A DNA stretch of 64,000 nucleotides from Hybos culiciformis (Eukaryota > Arthropoda > Insecta > Diptera > Hybotidae): the NCBI GenBank assembly GCA_964007475.1, contig OZ023273.1, positions 115,987,812-116,051,811 on the forward strand, in the 5' to 3' direction. The position numbers and the translations under genes were made by a program. Below the pieces are notes generated by a model. That model had not been told where the DNA came from. It did not search any database and worked only from the letters and a program-made list of their open reading frames with translations. Of this stretch, positions 54,902 to 64,000 are shown piece by piece (the first letter of the stretch is position 1; the number at the start of each line of letters is the position of its first letter).

Positions 54902-55039
54902 GGGCCGTTTGCACCGATTAAACTTAAATATTTAAGTTTTGCTTAAGTATCAAAGTAACACTTAACTACTTGTAGTTAAGTGTTACTTTGATACTTAAGC
55001 AAAACTTAAATATTTAAGTTTAATCGGTGCAAACGGCCC
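54902..55039. mobile_element. 138-bp perfect-palindrome MITE, PIF/Harbinger-like
   Basis: Two 67-bp arms, identical as far as I can read, flank a 4-nt centre (CTTG). The element starts GGGCCGTTTGCACCGATTAA and ends with its exact complement. TAA at 54899-54901 and 55040-55042 is a 3-bp target duplication. TAA/TTA duplications with GGG-starting TIRs are typical of PIF/Harbinger (Tourist-like) elements. Inside each arm a smaller palindrome, CTTAAATATTTAAG, is embedded. The perfect identity of the arms suggests a recent insertion. Confidence 0.9.
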
Positions 55040-55042
55040 TAA

Positions 55043-58000
55043 GTATGATAAATTATTTTATTTTTTAAAATATTAATTATAAGTTATGAGAGTTTCAGTG
55101 ATAATGATAACTATACATAAATGAAAATATATATGTACATTACGTAAAGTTAAAGTTTTTTGAAAATACATAGTTTTTCGTAATAGACTAATTTTGCATG
55201 CAAAATCTAATTATTGTTTAATAATCAAAATTATAGCTTTTGTAATTGTGTGCTTAAATCGATGCTAATAATTTCTAGAAATCATATTTTCAAAATGGAA
55301 ATGAAAATAAAGTAACGGGCGAATATTAGATTTCTCCAGTCAGTCCAAAGAGTACCTTCATTGAACTCAATAAACATTCTAAAAATTCATATTTTAAAAT
55401 ATCAAATATCGAACAAGGTTCACTACACTTAATAATAAATATTAATCATATATACAGAATGATATCACTCTATATTCTCATTTTACAATATTCTAACATT
55501 GAACTTTAAGGTTAAGTGTTTTTAATAAACAACTTACAACAAAATCATCATTTTTGTACATAAGACTATAACAAGACATCAATATATTAAAAATCAATAA
55601 TAGTAAAAACTTTAAAGAAAGATTTTTATTTAAACCTGCAGTAATAAAATAAAAATATATTTTGTAATAACTGACTGTGTGATTTTTAGACAAATAACAT
55701 GAGAAGTTGTAAATTACGTAAAGAGTTCTATATTACTTTTGTTAGTTTTTAGACTTTTAACAGATTATTCAATAGCAACTCACAAATCATGTATTCAGAA
55801 GAACCGCACAACTAATTTTCACATTTCATAATAAATCGTTGACCTAACAATATAAAATTTATTGAATCTAAAATTGGAACCTTATAAAAAAATTAAAAGA
55901 AAAGAAATTAATATGTATGATATGTGGTCCTCATTTATGTACATGAGTTAAATAATTTTAAGATTTTTATTGCTCATATAGGAAAATTTTTAATTATGTT
56001 GACAAAAATATCCTTGAGCGTTGTCCTTGTTCCAGTAAACTTTGAACCATAAATATTTTATAGAAAAAGTCATAAAAGCGAAATTTTGTAAGAAACAAGA
56101 AAGCCAACATCTATACTCTCTTTTCATTTTAATTGAAATTATTTTTTAAATACATATCTTGAATATCTAATATTACTTTAAATGATCTATCATCATAACA
56201 TTATATACAACTATGTTATGTACACAAATTTTTTTTAAGCCTACTAAATTACATAAAATCATAATATACGGCTAAAGGATATGTTTAATAAATTATTGTT
56301 TGCAGAAGAAAAAAAAAATATTTATTTTATATATCCTCTAGCTACAAATAAAAAATTTCAGAATCTTATTAAGGGTAATTACTTCAACCTTAAAACTGAT
56401 TTATTTCCAGTAGTATTGTTTCCAAAATGATTCTCAATATTTCATAAAACTATACATAAAATCAGAATATAAAATCAGGATTAAAGTAGTGAACATCACC
56501 GTATAATGAGTCCTCTTTAAGATGAAAACTAAGTCGCTTGATTTGAATTTTTTTCTATATAAGATATTATATTATATATAAGATATTCTTATCGATGAGA
56601 GAAGGAAATTCTTGAACGCGCATTTTACGATAATGGTATTATTTTCCAGTTAAAGCCACTCAGCGCTATGATTATTTTCCATCGAAAAAGAAAAAGCTTG
56701 AATAAGTATAGAACTATTTAAATTTTTTTATCCTGAGTTTGTCCTAACATTATCTTGTTGTTTACATATAATCTTTTTTTTATTTTGTAATAATTTTTTG
56801 CCGCATAAAATTTTTATTTTATAGTCTATATACAAACTTTTTCAATATTTTTATATCCTAAAGATAAAAAAGCAACTATATAAAAACAATAAGACAAAAG
56901 CTTCTTTTTATTTAACACTATCAAAATATCCTGTAGAAAATCCTTTTTATAAGAAGAACAAAAGCCCTGATAATAAACATATTTTTAGAATTGAATAGTT
57001 TTTTATGTTGAAATAATAATTTTTATAGGTACCTATATGAATTTTCACAACTATGTGTATTATATATTTTTAGAAAAAAAAGAAGAAGATGAAATGATAA
57101 TATGCATATTATTTGGTTTAATAAATATGACATATTTGTATTGAAAATATTATACTGTGTGTATACAATAAAAGTTAATTTTCTGTCTTCTGCACACATA
57201 ATTATAAAAATTTGGAAGACGATGACGAAATAAAATTTGGAATAAGTTAACTTGAATAATTTTCGAGCCGTAATAGAAAATTAGATAGATGTATGGAATA
57301 TAATATGAACATTTATTGTAACTGAAAGGACTTTATATTGTAATTAGGTCATATGTTGTTACAATTTAATAGAAATCTTATCCATTATCTTAAACGAATT
57401 TAAAATTTAAGTATTTTTAAATATTTTAACTACTTTAACTATTTTGGATATTAATAGTTATTTTATTTAGTTCATGAAAAATACCTAAAATTCAATACGT
57501 GACAAGTTATTAGTTAAAGCCTTCAATATCTATAAATAGGGTCCCATTATATATAAATTATCAAGAAAGTAAAGAAATTTCATTAAAACTCAAAAATTCT
57601 TCAGTTCTAATCGCTTAAATATTTTTTTAGATCATAAAATAACTAATATAATAAATTAAACACTTGTGACTTGTTTACATATTAAATACTTATAACATTA
57701 AAATGTAACTGACATTGAAATGAAAAATAAAAAAATTATAAAACAGAAATTGTAAACAAAGTATTTTATTTGTAATTGAAAATAAATAGAAAATCGATTA
57801 ATCAGTAATTTAAATATATGTATGTTAAAATTTATACACATTGAAGCTATATCTTTCAAAAGACAAACATTATTTCAATATTTGTAACACTCTCAATCAT
57901 TCTACAATCTATATACAAATAAACCATCCAATAACTAAAGGTTTTTTTCGTTTTTTTTTTTTTTGAAGAAAATTAAATTTTATTTTTTATTTTAATGTTA

Positions 58001-59410
58001 TTTCGTGGTGTGTACAAAAAAAAAAAGATTAATTTTATTTATATAAGTTTAATGCATTTTTGACGTATATTGAGTTTTCTCGTCTTACATTGTGAACAAA
58101 ATTCTTTTAACATATTGTGTCTAAAATAAAAATAAAAATACATAAAAATTAGAATAAAAAGTTTTATTTTATATTAAGACGAAACATTTTTTTTATTATT
58201 TGTAAGTGTAGTTTCAAAAAAAAAAGAAAAAGAACAGACATGTTTAAAGAAAGTTTTTAAATTGATACTTAATTTTTATACAGATGTTTGAAAAACTTTA
58301 CTTCTTTGAAATGAAGTTTAATTTGAAGAAAATTAAATAAATAAAAAAAAGTTTTTTTGCATAATTTTTGGTAACATTTTTCTTTGTTTGCCACAAAGTA
58401 TGCTATAAAATAAAATATCAATTTTATATTTATTTTTCGTTGTAAATTTTTTATCAAGCAGCTTTCACACATAACTAGCTAGTAAATAAAACAGAACTAG
58501 CTAGTAAATAATTTTTGGTACCTCCTGTTACTACATATAACAATATGTATATTTTTCTTAACACTGTGTTCAAGTTTGAACTTAGATATTGCTTGATTGA
58601 GTTTCTAAGTTATATTTAAATTCAATGTTATTTTGCAAGACAAATAAAATATACATGTGTAAGGTAATGGACCTGTTAAGTTAATACTACTTAAGTATTC
58701 ATCAAGAATCAAGATGGTAAAATTTCCAATAAACCTAAGAGGTGTTAAATAAAAAATGCTAGTTTAGTTTTAAAGTAAAAAAAGTATTTATTTTAATAAG
58801 GTACTTATATTTTATAATGAAAAAATCGTTTAAGAAATTTGTCGGAAATATAAAAATAAAAATTAATCTATTAGAAAAAAGGATCGGAATACCTACACAC
58901 TACCTATATATTATGATACATATCTAGAAACATTTCCTCGAATATTATTTTAGGAACTTTTTACTTTGTTTATTTATTAGAATTTCAAAACAAAATTTTT
59001 GTAGCATTTATTGAAGATATAGCTATCAAAACTTTGAATTATATGAATCATTATAATATTCAATTAAAATTACTTAAAAACCCCTCATGTTATTTCATGT
59101 TAAAAATATTTTATTATTCACTCGAAAAACTCGCATTGCAAGGAATGAGTTTTCTATTTTTGATGTGATAATTATAATATGGTGAATAATAATTTTCTTT
59201 CACTTTTCTGCTTCAATGACTATTTCAATTTTCATTTAACAATTTTGAGTGTTTATAAAAGATTATGTCTTTGTTTTCAAAATTTCTCATTATTTTAACA
59301 ATTGTGTTGTAAGAGTTTTCATAATTTTAAACAAAAGAAAGAAAATTCCAAATTAACTTCTATATAAAAATATTTCTTCTTAGGATATTTGAAATTTTCA
59401 TATTAACTAT
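55043..59410. other. AT-rich intronic sequence; no gene recognised
   Basis: Homopolymer-rich, with a small direct repeat of AACTAGCTAGTAAATA near 58473 and 58494. The small ORFs at 55693-55493 and 58472-58269 look like chance. No splice-bounded open exons were found. Confidence 0.6.
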
Positions 59411-59689
59411 TACACCCAGAAAAAAACATTGTTAAATTAAAAGATTTTATAGGTAAAATTAACAAAAAATCTTTATAGATTTTGCGCAAAAGGGTTTATA
59501 GTTAAATTAAAATTGCAAAAATTGTTAATTCAAAAGACATATTACATTGTTAAAATTAACACAAAATTGTTATATTTAAAATGTTAAGTTGTTATTATAA
59601 CAATTTTAGCAGTTTGAGAAAAAAATATATTGTTACGGTGCCAAACTGTTAAATTAACTATTCGAAATAATTATTTTAAAATAGTTTTT

Positions 59690-60025
59690 GTTTTTTTTAT
59701 TTTTTTGGTTTGTTTTTTTTTTTTTTTTGCCTTTTTTTGTTTTTTTTTTCGCCTTTTTTTTTGTTTTTTTTTTGGTTTTTTTTGGTTCTTTTTTTTTTGT
59801 TTTTTTTTATTTTTTTGATTTTTTTTGGTTTTTTTTTTTGTTTTTTTTTTTTATTTCTTGGTTTGTTTTTGATTTTTTTTTTTGTTTTTTTTTCGCTTTT
59901 TTCGTCTTTTTTTGTTTTTTATTGTTTTTTTTTTATTGGTCACCCATCTAAGTACTATCACTACGAGACGTTGCTTAACCGCTGTGTTCAATGTGATGTA
60001 GAGTCTTCCACTGAGCTATGTCAGT
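59690..60025 (-). mobile_element. SINE-like unit: tRNA-like A box + 5S rRNA-like segment + A-rich tail
   Basis: Read on the minus strand. TAGCTCAGTGG at 60018-60008 matches the tRNA A-box consensus. GTTAAGCAACGTC at 59979-59967, a 9-nt spacer and TAGTACTTAGATGGGTGACC at 59957-59938 reproduce the 3' half of 5S rRNA (usual form GTTAAGCARCGTC, 9 nt, TAGTACTTGGATGGGTGACC) with identical spacing. About 250 nt of A-rich tail with scattered C and G follow (59937-59690). This arrangement fits a Pol III-transcribed retroposon. I did not find a convincing target duplication, and the exact 5' end is uncertain. Confidence 0.7.
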
Positions 60026-60076
60026 AATATACAACAATGTATTAAATAGAAAATATAAATTCGGTAATATAAACAT

Positions 60077-60169
60077 AATAAATATTTATCTTGTTAAATT
60101 AAAGAACTCCGCTCTTAACTTGTCTCGTTAAGAGCGGAGTTCTTTAATTTAACAAGATAAATATTTATT
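60077..60169. repeat. 93-bp perfect hairpin inside the TIR element
   Basis: Arms of 43 bp (60077-60119 and 60127-60169), perfectly complementary, around the 7-nt loop TTGTCTC. The stem includes AAAGAACTCCGCTCTTAAC, much richer in GC than its surroundings. Confidence 0.93.
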
Positions 60170-60713
60170 TTAAAAGTGTTTTTAAATCAACCAAAACTTT
60201 TTTTTTAACAATGCGGTTTTTATTTTGACAATTTTTATTGTTATATGTACCATTTTTAAATAACAACAAAAACATTATTTCAAAAGCTTTTATTGTCATA
60301 TCAACAATTGAATGTGTAATTGTTATAATAACAGAAGAGTTTTTAATTTAAAAGAGAGAATAGTAAAATTTTATTTCTTTCGAATGAAACATATTTAAAA
60401 TAACAATTAATGTTGTTAAAATCACAATTTTCAGCTTTTACTAAATAACTGTTTGAAACATTTTAAAATAACAAAATCAAATGTTAAAATAAGAAGCATC
60501 TTTACTTAGATCAAATACTTATTAGTTTAATTTAAAAATTTTTTCTTTAACATCAACAATTTTTGTTTAACAGTTAAAAACAGTTAAAAATTGTTAATTT
60601 AACTAGCATTTTTTTTCTGGGTGTATATAAATAAAAAAAAGAGATTTACATAAGCACTCGACATATATTTAGACTTTTAATTTCAATCAAAATTTTAATA
60701 AATTTTTACTTAC

Positions 60714-60865
60714 GTTTGTTGATAATTGACTTGACAAACTATTGACTTGTTCCCTGGCATCAGCTAATTCTCGCTTCAGTCTTCTTACTTCTTGCGCGTG
60801 ACGTTCTTCGGCAGATCCGTATAACGAACTACCGCCTGACAAAAGTGATGCGGCACTACCGTGAA
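60714..60865 (-). CDS. sick: NAV/sickie homologue, exon encoding the start of the central coiled coil
   Basis: A 152-nt exon between acceptor CTCCTTTTTTAG (ends 60866) and a perfect donor AAC|GTAAGT after 60714. Joined to the upstream exon it reads NDE-V-HGSAASLLSGGSSLYGS and then a charged heptad-like helix, roughly SAEERHAQEVRRLKRELADA followed by REQVNSLSSQLSTN. The LSGGSSLYGSAEER block followed by a coiled coil is, to my knowledge, a hallmark of NAV2/sickie proteins just before their conserved central helix. The exon ends in phase 0. The expected next exon would continue the coiled coil, and I could not find it on the minus strand down to position 1. The following intron therefore appears to exceed 60 kb and to contain the exon at 15051-13891 and most of the transposons listed here. 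Confidence 0.88.
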
Positions 60866-61081
60866 CTAAAAAAGGAGAACAATTAAAAAAAAATTTATTA
60901 AAAATAAATAAATCTAAATGAATATTAGAGTAATGCTGGAATGGATAATACATTCATTACTAGTGTAATATTGTAAAAAGAGTTAATGGGCTTCTTTAGT
61001 ATCTTTTGACTATTTTAAATCTAATTTCAATTATTTAGATAACATTTGAAAAAATTCTTAACATGAATGATATTTTCTCAC
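60866..61081 (-). other. Short 216-bp intron of the NAV/sickie homologue
   Basis: Bounded by donor GTGAGA at 61081-61076 and acceptor CTCCTTTTTTAG ending at 60866. It joins two phase-matched exons. It is by far the shortest intron visible, and nothing else was found in it. Confidence 0.85.
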
Positions 61082-61326
61082 CTTCGTCATTTTTCTTTGG
61101 ATATGTTAGCCGATGAGTAGTAATAGTGCTGGGATGAGTGGGCGACAATGCACCGATGTAACCTCTCCCGTGGTGCGGAGGTGTTGGTGAAGTAGGTTGA
61201 CTCCACGCTACAGTTTGTGCACCATTTGTAGGTACTGTTCCCACTGGCAAACAATAATATGGTTCAATTTCAACATCTGGACCTCGACTCAACATTGACG
61301 GATACATTTTTTCCGATTTTGTTGAT
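61082..61326 (-). CDS. sick: NAV/sickie homologue, internal exon (Pro/Ser/Thr-rich region before the coiled coil)
   Basis: Internal exon of a neuron navigator family protein. NAV proteins are large cytoskeletal scaffolds (microtubule plus-end and actin linked) with a C-terminal AAA-type ATPase; Drosophila sickie is reported to act in axon growth through actin regulation. Seen here: an acceptor (long T tract, then TAAATAAG) at 61328-61327, an open reading of 81 complete codons, and a donor G|GTGAGA after 61082. The reading starts STKSEKMYPSMLSRG, continues through IEPYYCLPVG, and becomes Pro/Thr/Ser/His-rich (SPTPPHH, SPTHPST) before KKNDE. The exon enters with one base of a split codon and leaves with one base (phase 1). 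That base plus the first two of the exon at 60865 makes a Val codon. The Met at 61307-61305 is probably internal, because the reading continues upstream to the acceptor. Upstream exons must lie beyond 64000. The family call rests on my recognition of this exon together with the next one. Confidence 0.85.
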
Positions 61327-62247
61327 CTTATTTAAAAAAAAAAAGAAATTGAAATATAAATTTTAAACACACGGCCTTCAAATTGATAATTTTTAAAGTT
61401 GGAAGTTAGTTTGCAAAAGGATATAAAAAATTTTAGCATTGCTAAGCAAAAACAAAAATATTAGTTTTTCAAAAAAGATTTGTATAAAGCAGCAAAGAAA
61501 AGAAAAAGTTGTCACAGAATAAAATAAATTCAAAAGAAAACTGATTTATTTCGTAAATCCTACAAACTACAATTATTGTTGAAAAAGTTTAAATCTTATG
61601 AAAATAAAAAAAAACAACTTGAACAAGGAATTTTTGTACAAAAACTTTCTACACAAATATCAAAGAATAAATTTTAGAGTTGGTGCATATATTTGGAATT
61701 TCGAAACCGTTTAATATATGATGTCTGTGATTTAATACTACAATGATTCAAAGCTTCATTTTCCTTAATTTTATAATGGTTCCACTTCCACGAAAATTAA
61801 GATTTCAATAAAATAAGAAAACAAAAATTTAAAAGTTTGTTGAATCTCATAATAATGGTGCGAAACTTGATTAATTAATTACTTTGTGTATATAATACAT
61901 ATTAATCATCCTTGTTTTCGTTGTAAAATAATAAAAAAGAAGTTGTTTAACCAAAATACGTGATTTTTTAATTTTCATCCACAATTCTGCTATTTAATGT
62001 TTATATTTTCCTTTTCTTTTTGACAAGATTTCTGTAATGTTAAAAACTTTTTATTTAACTAGGAAGAAATAGTTCACTATAATTGTCTGTCAGTAGTGTT
62101 TGTTGGAACAGAGTAGGGAGAAAAGACTGTATCAATAAGCAATAAGCAATAAGCATTAACATTTTCACTTAAGAAAAAAAGATATTTGAAACGTTGATAT
62201 AAATTATTGAACTTTTGTTGCCTCAATTGACATAGAATCTAATCAAA
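61327..62247. other. AT-rich intronic sequence upstream of the 61326 exon
   Basis: Intron 5' of the exon at 61326. A triple AATAAGC-type repeat lies near 62132-62155. No exon was found. Confidence 0.65.
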
Positions 62248-62255
62248 ATTATATG
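62248..62255. repeat. Left target-site duplication of the 1.04-kb hAT remnant
   Basis: ATTATATG, repeated exactly at 63295-63302 on the other side of the element. Confidence 0.88.
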
Positions 62256-62493
62256 CATGGGCGCCGCCAGGATTTTTTATAAGGTGGTGCATGTGAAAAT
62301 TATATTATTTTGATTTTACGAAATCTTTGACATATTGCGGGTTCATCACTTAGTTACAATTTCCAACAACCTTAATTTAAATTAAATTTTGATTTTAGGA
62401 AAAATCAGTTGCAAAACAATATTTTGAATTCACGACAAAATTCATCTCAGTATGCTGATGCAAGGCAATGAACTTTTTAAGATTATCTCTCAC

Positions 62494-62972
62494 CAGGGCT
62501 GCCAGATGGAATAAATGAAATTTCCTCAAATTTTTAAGAAATTTCCCCAAAATAGACAATTCTTTAAAAAAATTCCTCAAATTATTTTTTTTATATTTTT
62601 GTGTAATAAATTTTTTTTTTGCCCTAAATTAGAAAAAAATTGTTTTACTCACTGCAGTTTTTCCCCATCAGCTTATTTTTGCAAGATTTCCTCAAATTTT
62701 TAATGTGTTCAGATTTTATGCGGTACTTATATGTTGTAAATCAAAAAGTTTAGTTTCAACAATGGATTTTGAGTTCAACGTACGTAGAAGAATATCGTAA
62801 TGATATCGGTAAAAAAAATTTACGAGTCTGAAATTTTAAATATTGTTGACTGTCAACGTTAGCACAATATTTATGAATTTCTTCAAATTTTCCTCAGAAA
62901 AAAATATTTTCCTCAAATTTTTCCCCACGTTTTTTTTAATTTTTTTTTTCTCCCGAAATTAAAAATTTCCTC
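62494..62972. repeat. Nested fragment with hAT-like terminus and reiterated TTTCCTCAAATTTT words
   Basis: Begins CAGGGCTGCCAGATGG, which resembles a hAT terminus. About seven imperfect copies of TTTCCTCAAATTTT follow, ending abruptly where transposase coding resumes near 62973. No matching right terminus or target duplication was found, so the fragment is truncated. Confidence 0.5.
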
Positions 62973-62974
62973 AG

Positions 62975-63163
62975 GTGAAACGCTCATTTAGCACATTGAG
63001 AAGGGTGAAGACTTGGACAAGATCAGCTATGTGCGAACCCCGATTGTCGGGCTTATGTATGATGAGTCTCCATAAAAAAAGAAGATTTTTTAACCGAAGT
63101 TATTTAAAGTTCGCAGAGAAGCCACGTAGGTTACAATTATTATTTAATAAAAATTCTGAATAA
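62975..63163 (+). pseudogene. hAT transposase C-terminal remnant
   Basis: An open stretch reading KRSFSTLRRVKTWTRSAMCE, then PRLSGLCMMSLHKKR and, after a degenerate gap, EKPRRLQLLF before a stop. This is the diagnostic end of hAT transposases: (E)RSFS-LRR-K-W-RS-M-x-x-RLSGL in the dimerisation domain, followed by the P-R-R-L-x-LL tail. Everything N-terminal of the RSFS block is missing, replaced by the fragment at 62494-62972, so no active enzyme is encoded. Its sequence differs from the transposase remnant at 45060-45297, so the two elements belong to different hAT lineages. Confidence 0.88.
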
Positions 63164-63294
63164 AAAAAAATAATATTGTTTTAATTTTGAATCCTTTTGT
63201 TAAAATTAACAATTTTATCAAAGTTTTAATAACTTTTTTATCAAACAAAGGTGGTGCAGTTGCACCACCTTGCACCATACTGCCGGCGCCCATG

Positions 63295-63302
63295 ATTATA
63301 TG
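63295..63302. repeat. Right target-site duplication of the 1.04-kb hAT remnant
   Basis: ATTATATG immediately after the right terminus GGCGCCCATG. Confidence 0.88.
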
Positions 63303-64000
63303 GAAGTGTCCTCGGTGGAAGAATAATTTGATTTTTTTCAAATCTGGCCCATTGAATTTTATCTTTAATTGTTATTCAGTAAATTGTACTTTATTTTTAA
63401 ATTTTTGTTTAAAATATAACATATTAAAGTTTTTCTCGAAATTTATTTATATGTCCTTTGCAATACATTTACTTTGTTTCATTCAATTTGTAATATTTCT
63501 CAGGCAACATTTTGTATGCATTAATTTCGTGGTTTAATGAAATTATACAATTTTATTTTAACAGCAATCGCTACAAATGTAGGGAAAATTATATTGAAAT
63601 TTTTTTTTTTTTTTTTTTATTAATATCACTGCATTCTAAATGAATTTTTTTTTTAGGATTGTGTGGAAAAAATCATATAATTTTTAAGTATTCTATCGTA
63701 ATTGAATAAACTAAACAGTGTATAACCTAGAAAGAAAATTGTTTTTTCCTTTATTAAGAGAAAGCACTCTAAAAGTTTTCCAGTTTTCTGATTTTAATAT
63801 TTAACGAAGAAAAATCTTACCCATCTTTTTTTATTGCATTTTTTATATTTAAGAAAATGTATCTAAAAGATTTTTCAAGAAACGTTTTATGATGTCAGAA
63901 GGAATAAAAAGGATTCACTTCATTAAAAATATAAAATTAATATATACAAGAAAAAAAAAAAAGAAAAGAAATTTACTTTATATTGCTGTTAAAAAAAATC
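63303..64000. other. AT-rich intronic sequence to the window edge
   Basis: Homopolymer-rich (a T run near 63600-63619). A plus-strand open stretch crossing the end of the hAT remnant (63187-63537) is Phe/Ile/Asn-rich and looks like chance. No exon of the host gene was found. Confidence 0.6.

Larger units (their letters stand above)
59413..60623. mobile_element. 1.2-kb TIR element with TA flanks, host of a SINE and a hairpin
   Basis: Left end CACCCAGAAAAAAACATTGT and reverse complement of right end CACCCAGAAAAAAAATGCTA share the first 14-15 bases. TA at 59411-59412 and 60624-60625. The body is rich in GTTAAAATTAACAATTTT-like words in both orientations. No transposase coding was found. The right terminus lies only about 90 bp from the donor of the 60714 exon. 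Confidence 0.75.
62256..63294. mobile_element. hAT-superfamily remnant with 8-bp target duplication
   Basis: Left end CATGGGCGCCGCCAGGAT and reverse complement of right end CATGGGCGCCGGCAGTAT differ at two bases in 18. Both are followed within 15 bp by AAGGTGGTGCA-type sequence. The flanks carry a perfect 8-bp repeat ATTATATG. A plus-strand remnant of the transposase C-terminus lies near the right end. A different T-rich fragment with its own hAT-like terminus occupies the middle. Confidence 0.88.

Noticed and set aside
59938..59979. A functional 5S rRNA gene
   Set aside because: Only the 3' half is recognisable, the middle spacer and 5' half are not 5S-like, and an A-rich tail follows directly, so it is retroposon-derived.
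59630..60027. Three overlapping plus-strand open readings made almost entirely of Phe, Cys and Leu
   Set aside because: They are the complement of the A-rich tail of the SINE-like unit; low-complexity T-rich DNA lacks stop codons by composition.
62395..62580. Minus-strand reading inside the second hAT remnant
   Set aside because: Opposite in direction to the recognised transposase remnant, spans the junction with the nested fragment, and matches no family I know.

Overview
This is one window of a very AT-rich animal genome (roughly four fifths A/T by eye). Protein-coding sequence is scarce. It comes as exons with canonical spliceosomal donors and acceptors, separated by tens of kilobases of low-complexity DNA, and there are many terminal-inverted-repeat DNA transposons. 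The only confidently recognised host gene, a neuron navigator (NAV)/sickie homologue on the minus strand, together with the composition and transposon load, suggests an insect. An AT-rich parasitoid wasp is possible, but the sequence does not settle the order.

Layout of the host gene (minus strand, so read from high to low coordinates). Two exons at 61326-61082 and 60865-60714 join in phase across a 216-bp intron. They encode a Pro/Ser/Thr-rich stretch followed by the start of a coiled coil characteristic of NAV2/sickie. The 60714 exon ends in phase 0 at a perfect GTAAGT donor, and no following coding exon is visible anywhere below it, so this intron appears to run off the left edge (over 60 kb). 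Inside it, on the same strand, lies one large open exon (15051-13891) with its own ATG, an in-frame stop just upstream and a phase-0 donor. It is best explained as the first coding exon of an internally initiated isoform of the same gene, but a separate nested gene is possible.

Mobile DNA. The centrepiece is a hAT-superfamily element at 41788-45562 with a perfect 8-bp target duplication. It carries a remnant of the transposase C-terminal dimerisation domain and a palindrome of about 3.2 kb. Each palindrome arm holds an ORF fragment and a striking series of 16-bp motifs in alternating orientation about 84 bp apart. The palindrome centre is a dense nest of smaller palindromes, and one arm only is interrupted by a 397-bp inverted-repeat element. 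A second hAT remnant (62256-63294), a perfect 138-bp PIF/Harbinger-like hairpin (54902-55039), a 180-bp TA-flanked hairpin (46442-46621), a 415-bp MITE (18852-19266) and a 1.2-kb TIR element (59413-60623) are also present. The last contains what looks like a minus-strand SINE combining a tRNA-like A box with a 5S-rRNA-like segment and a long A-rich tail.

Everything else is intronic AT-rich sequence with homopolymer runs, microsatellites and a few recent tandem duplications. No rRNA or tRNA gene, CRISPR array or prokaryotic feature was seen.
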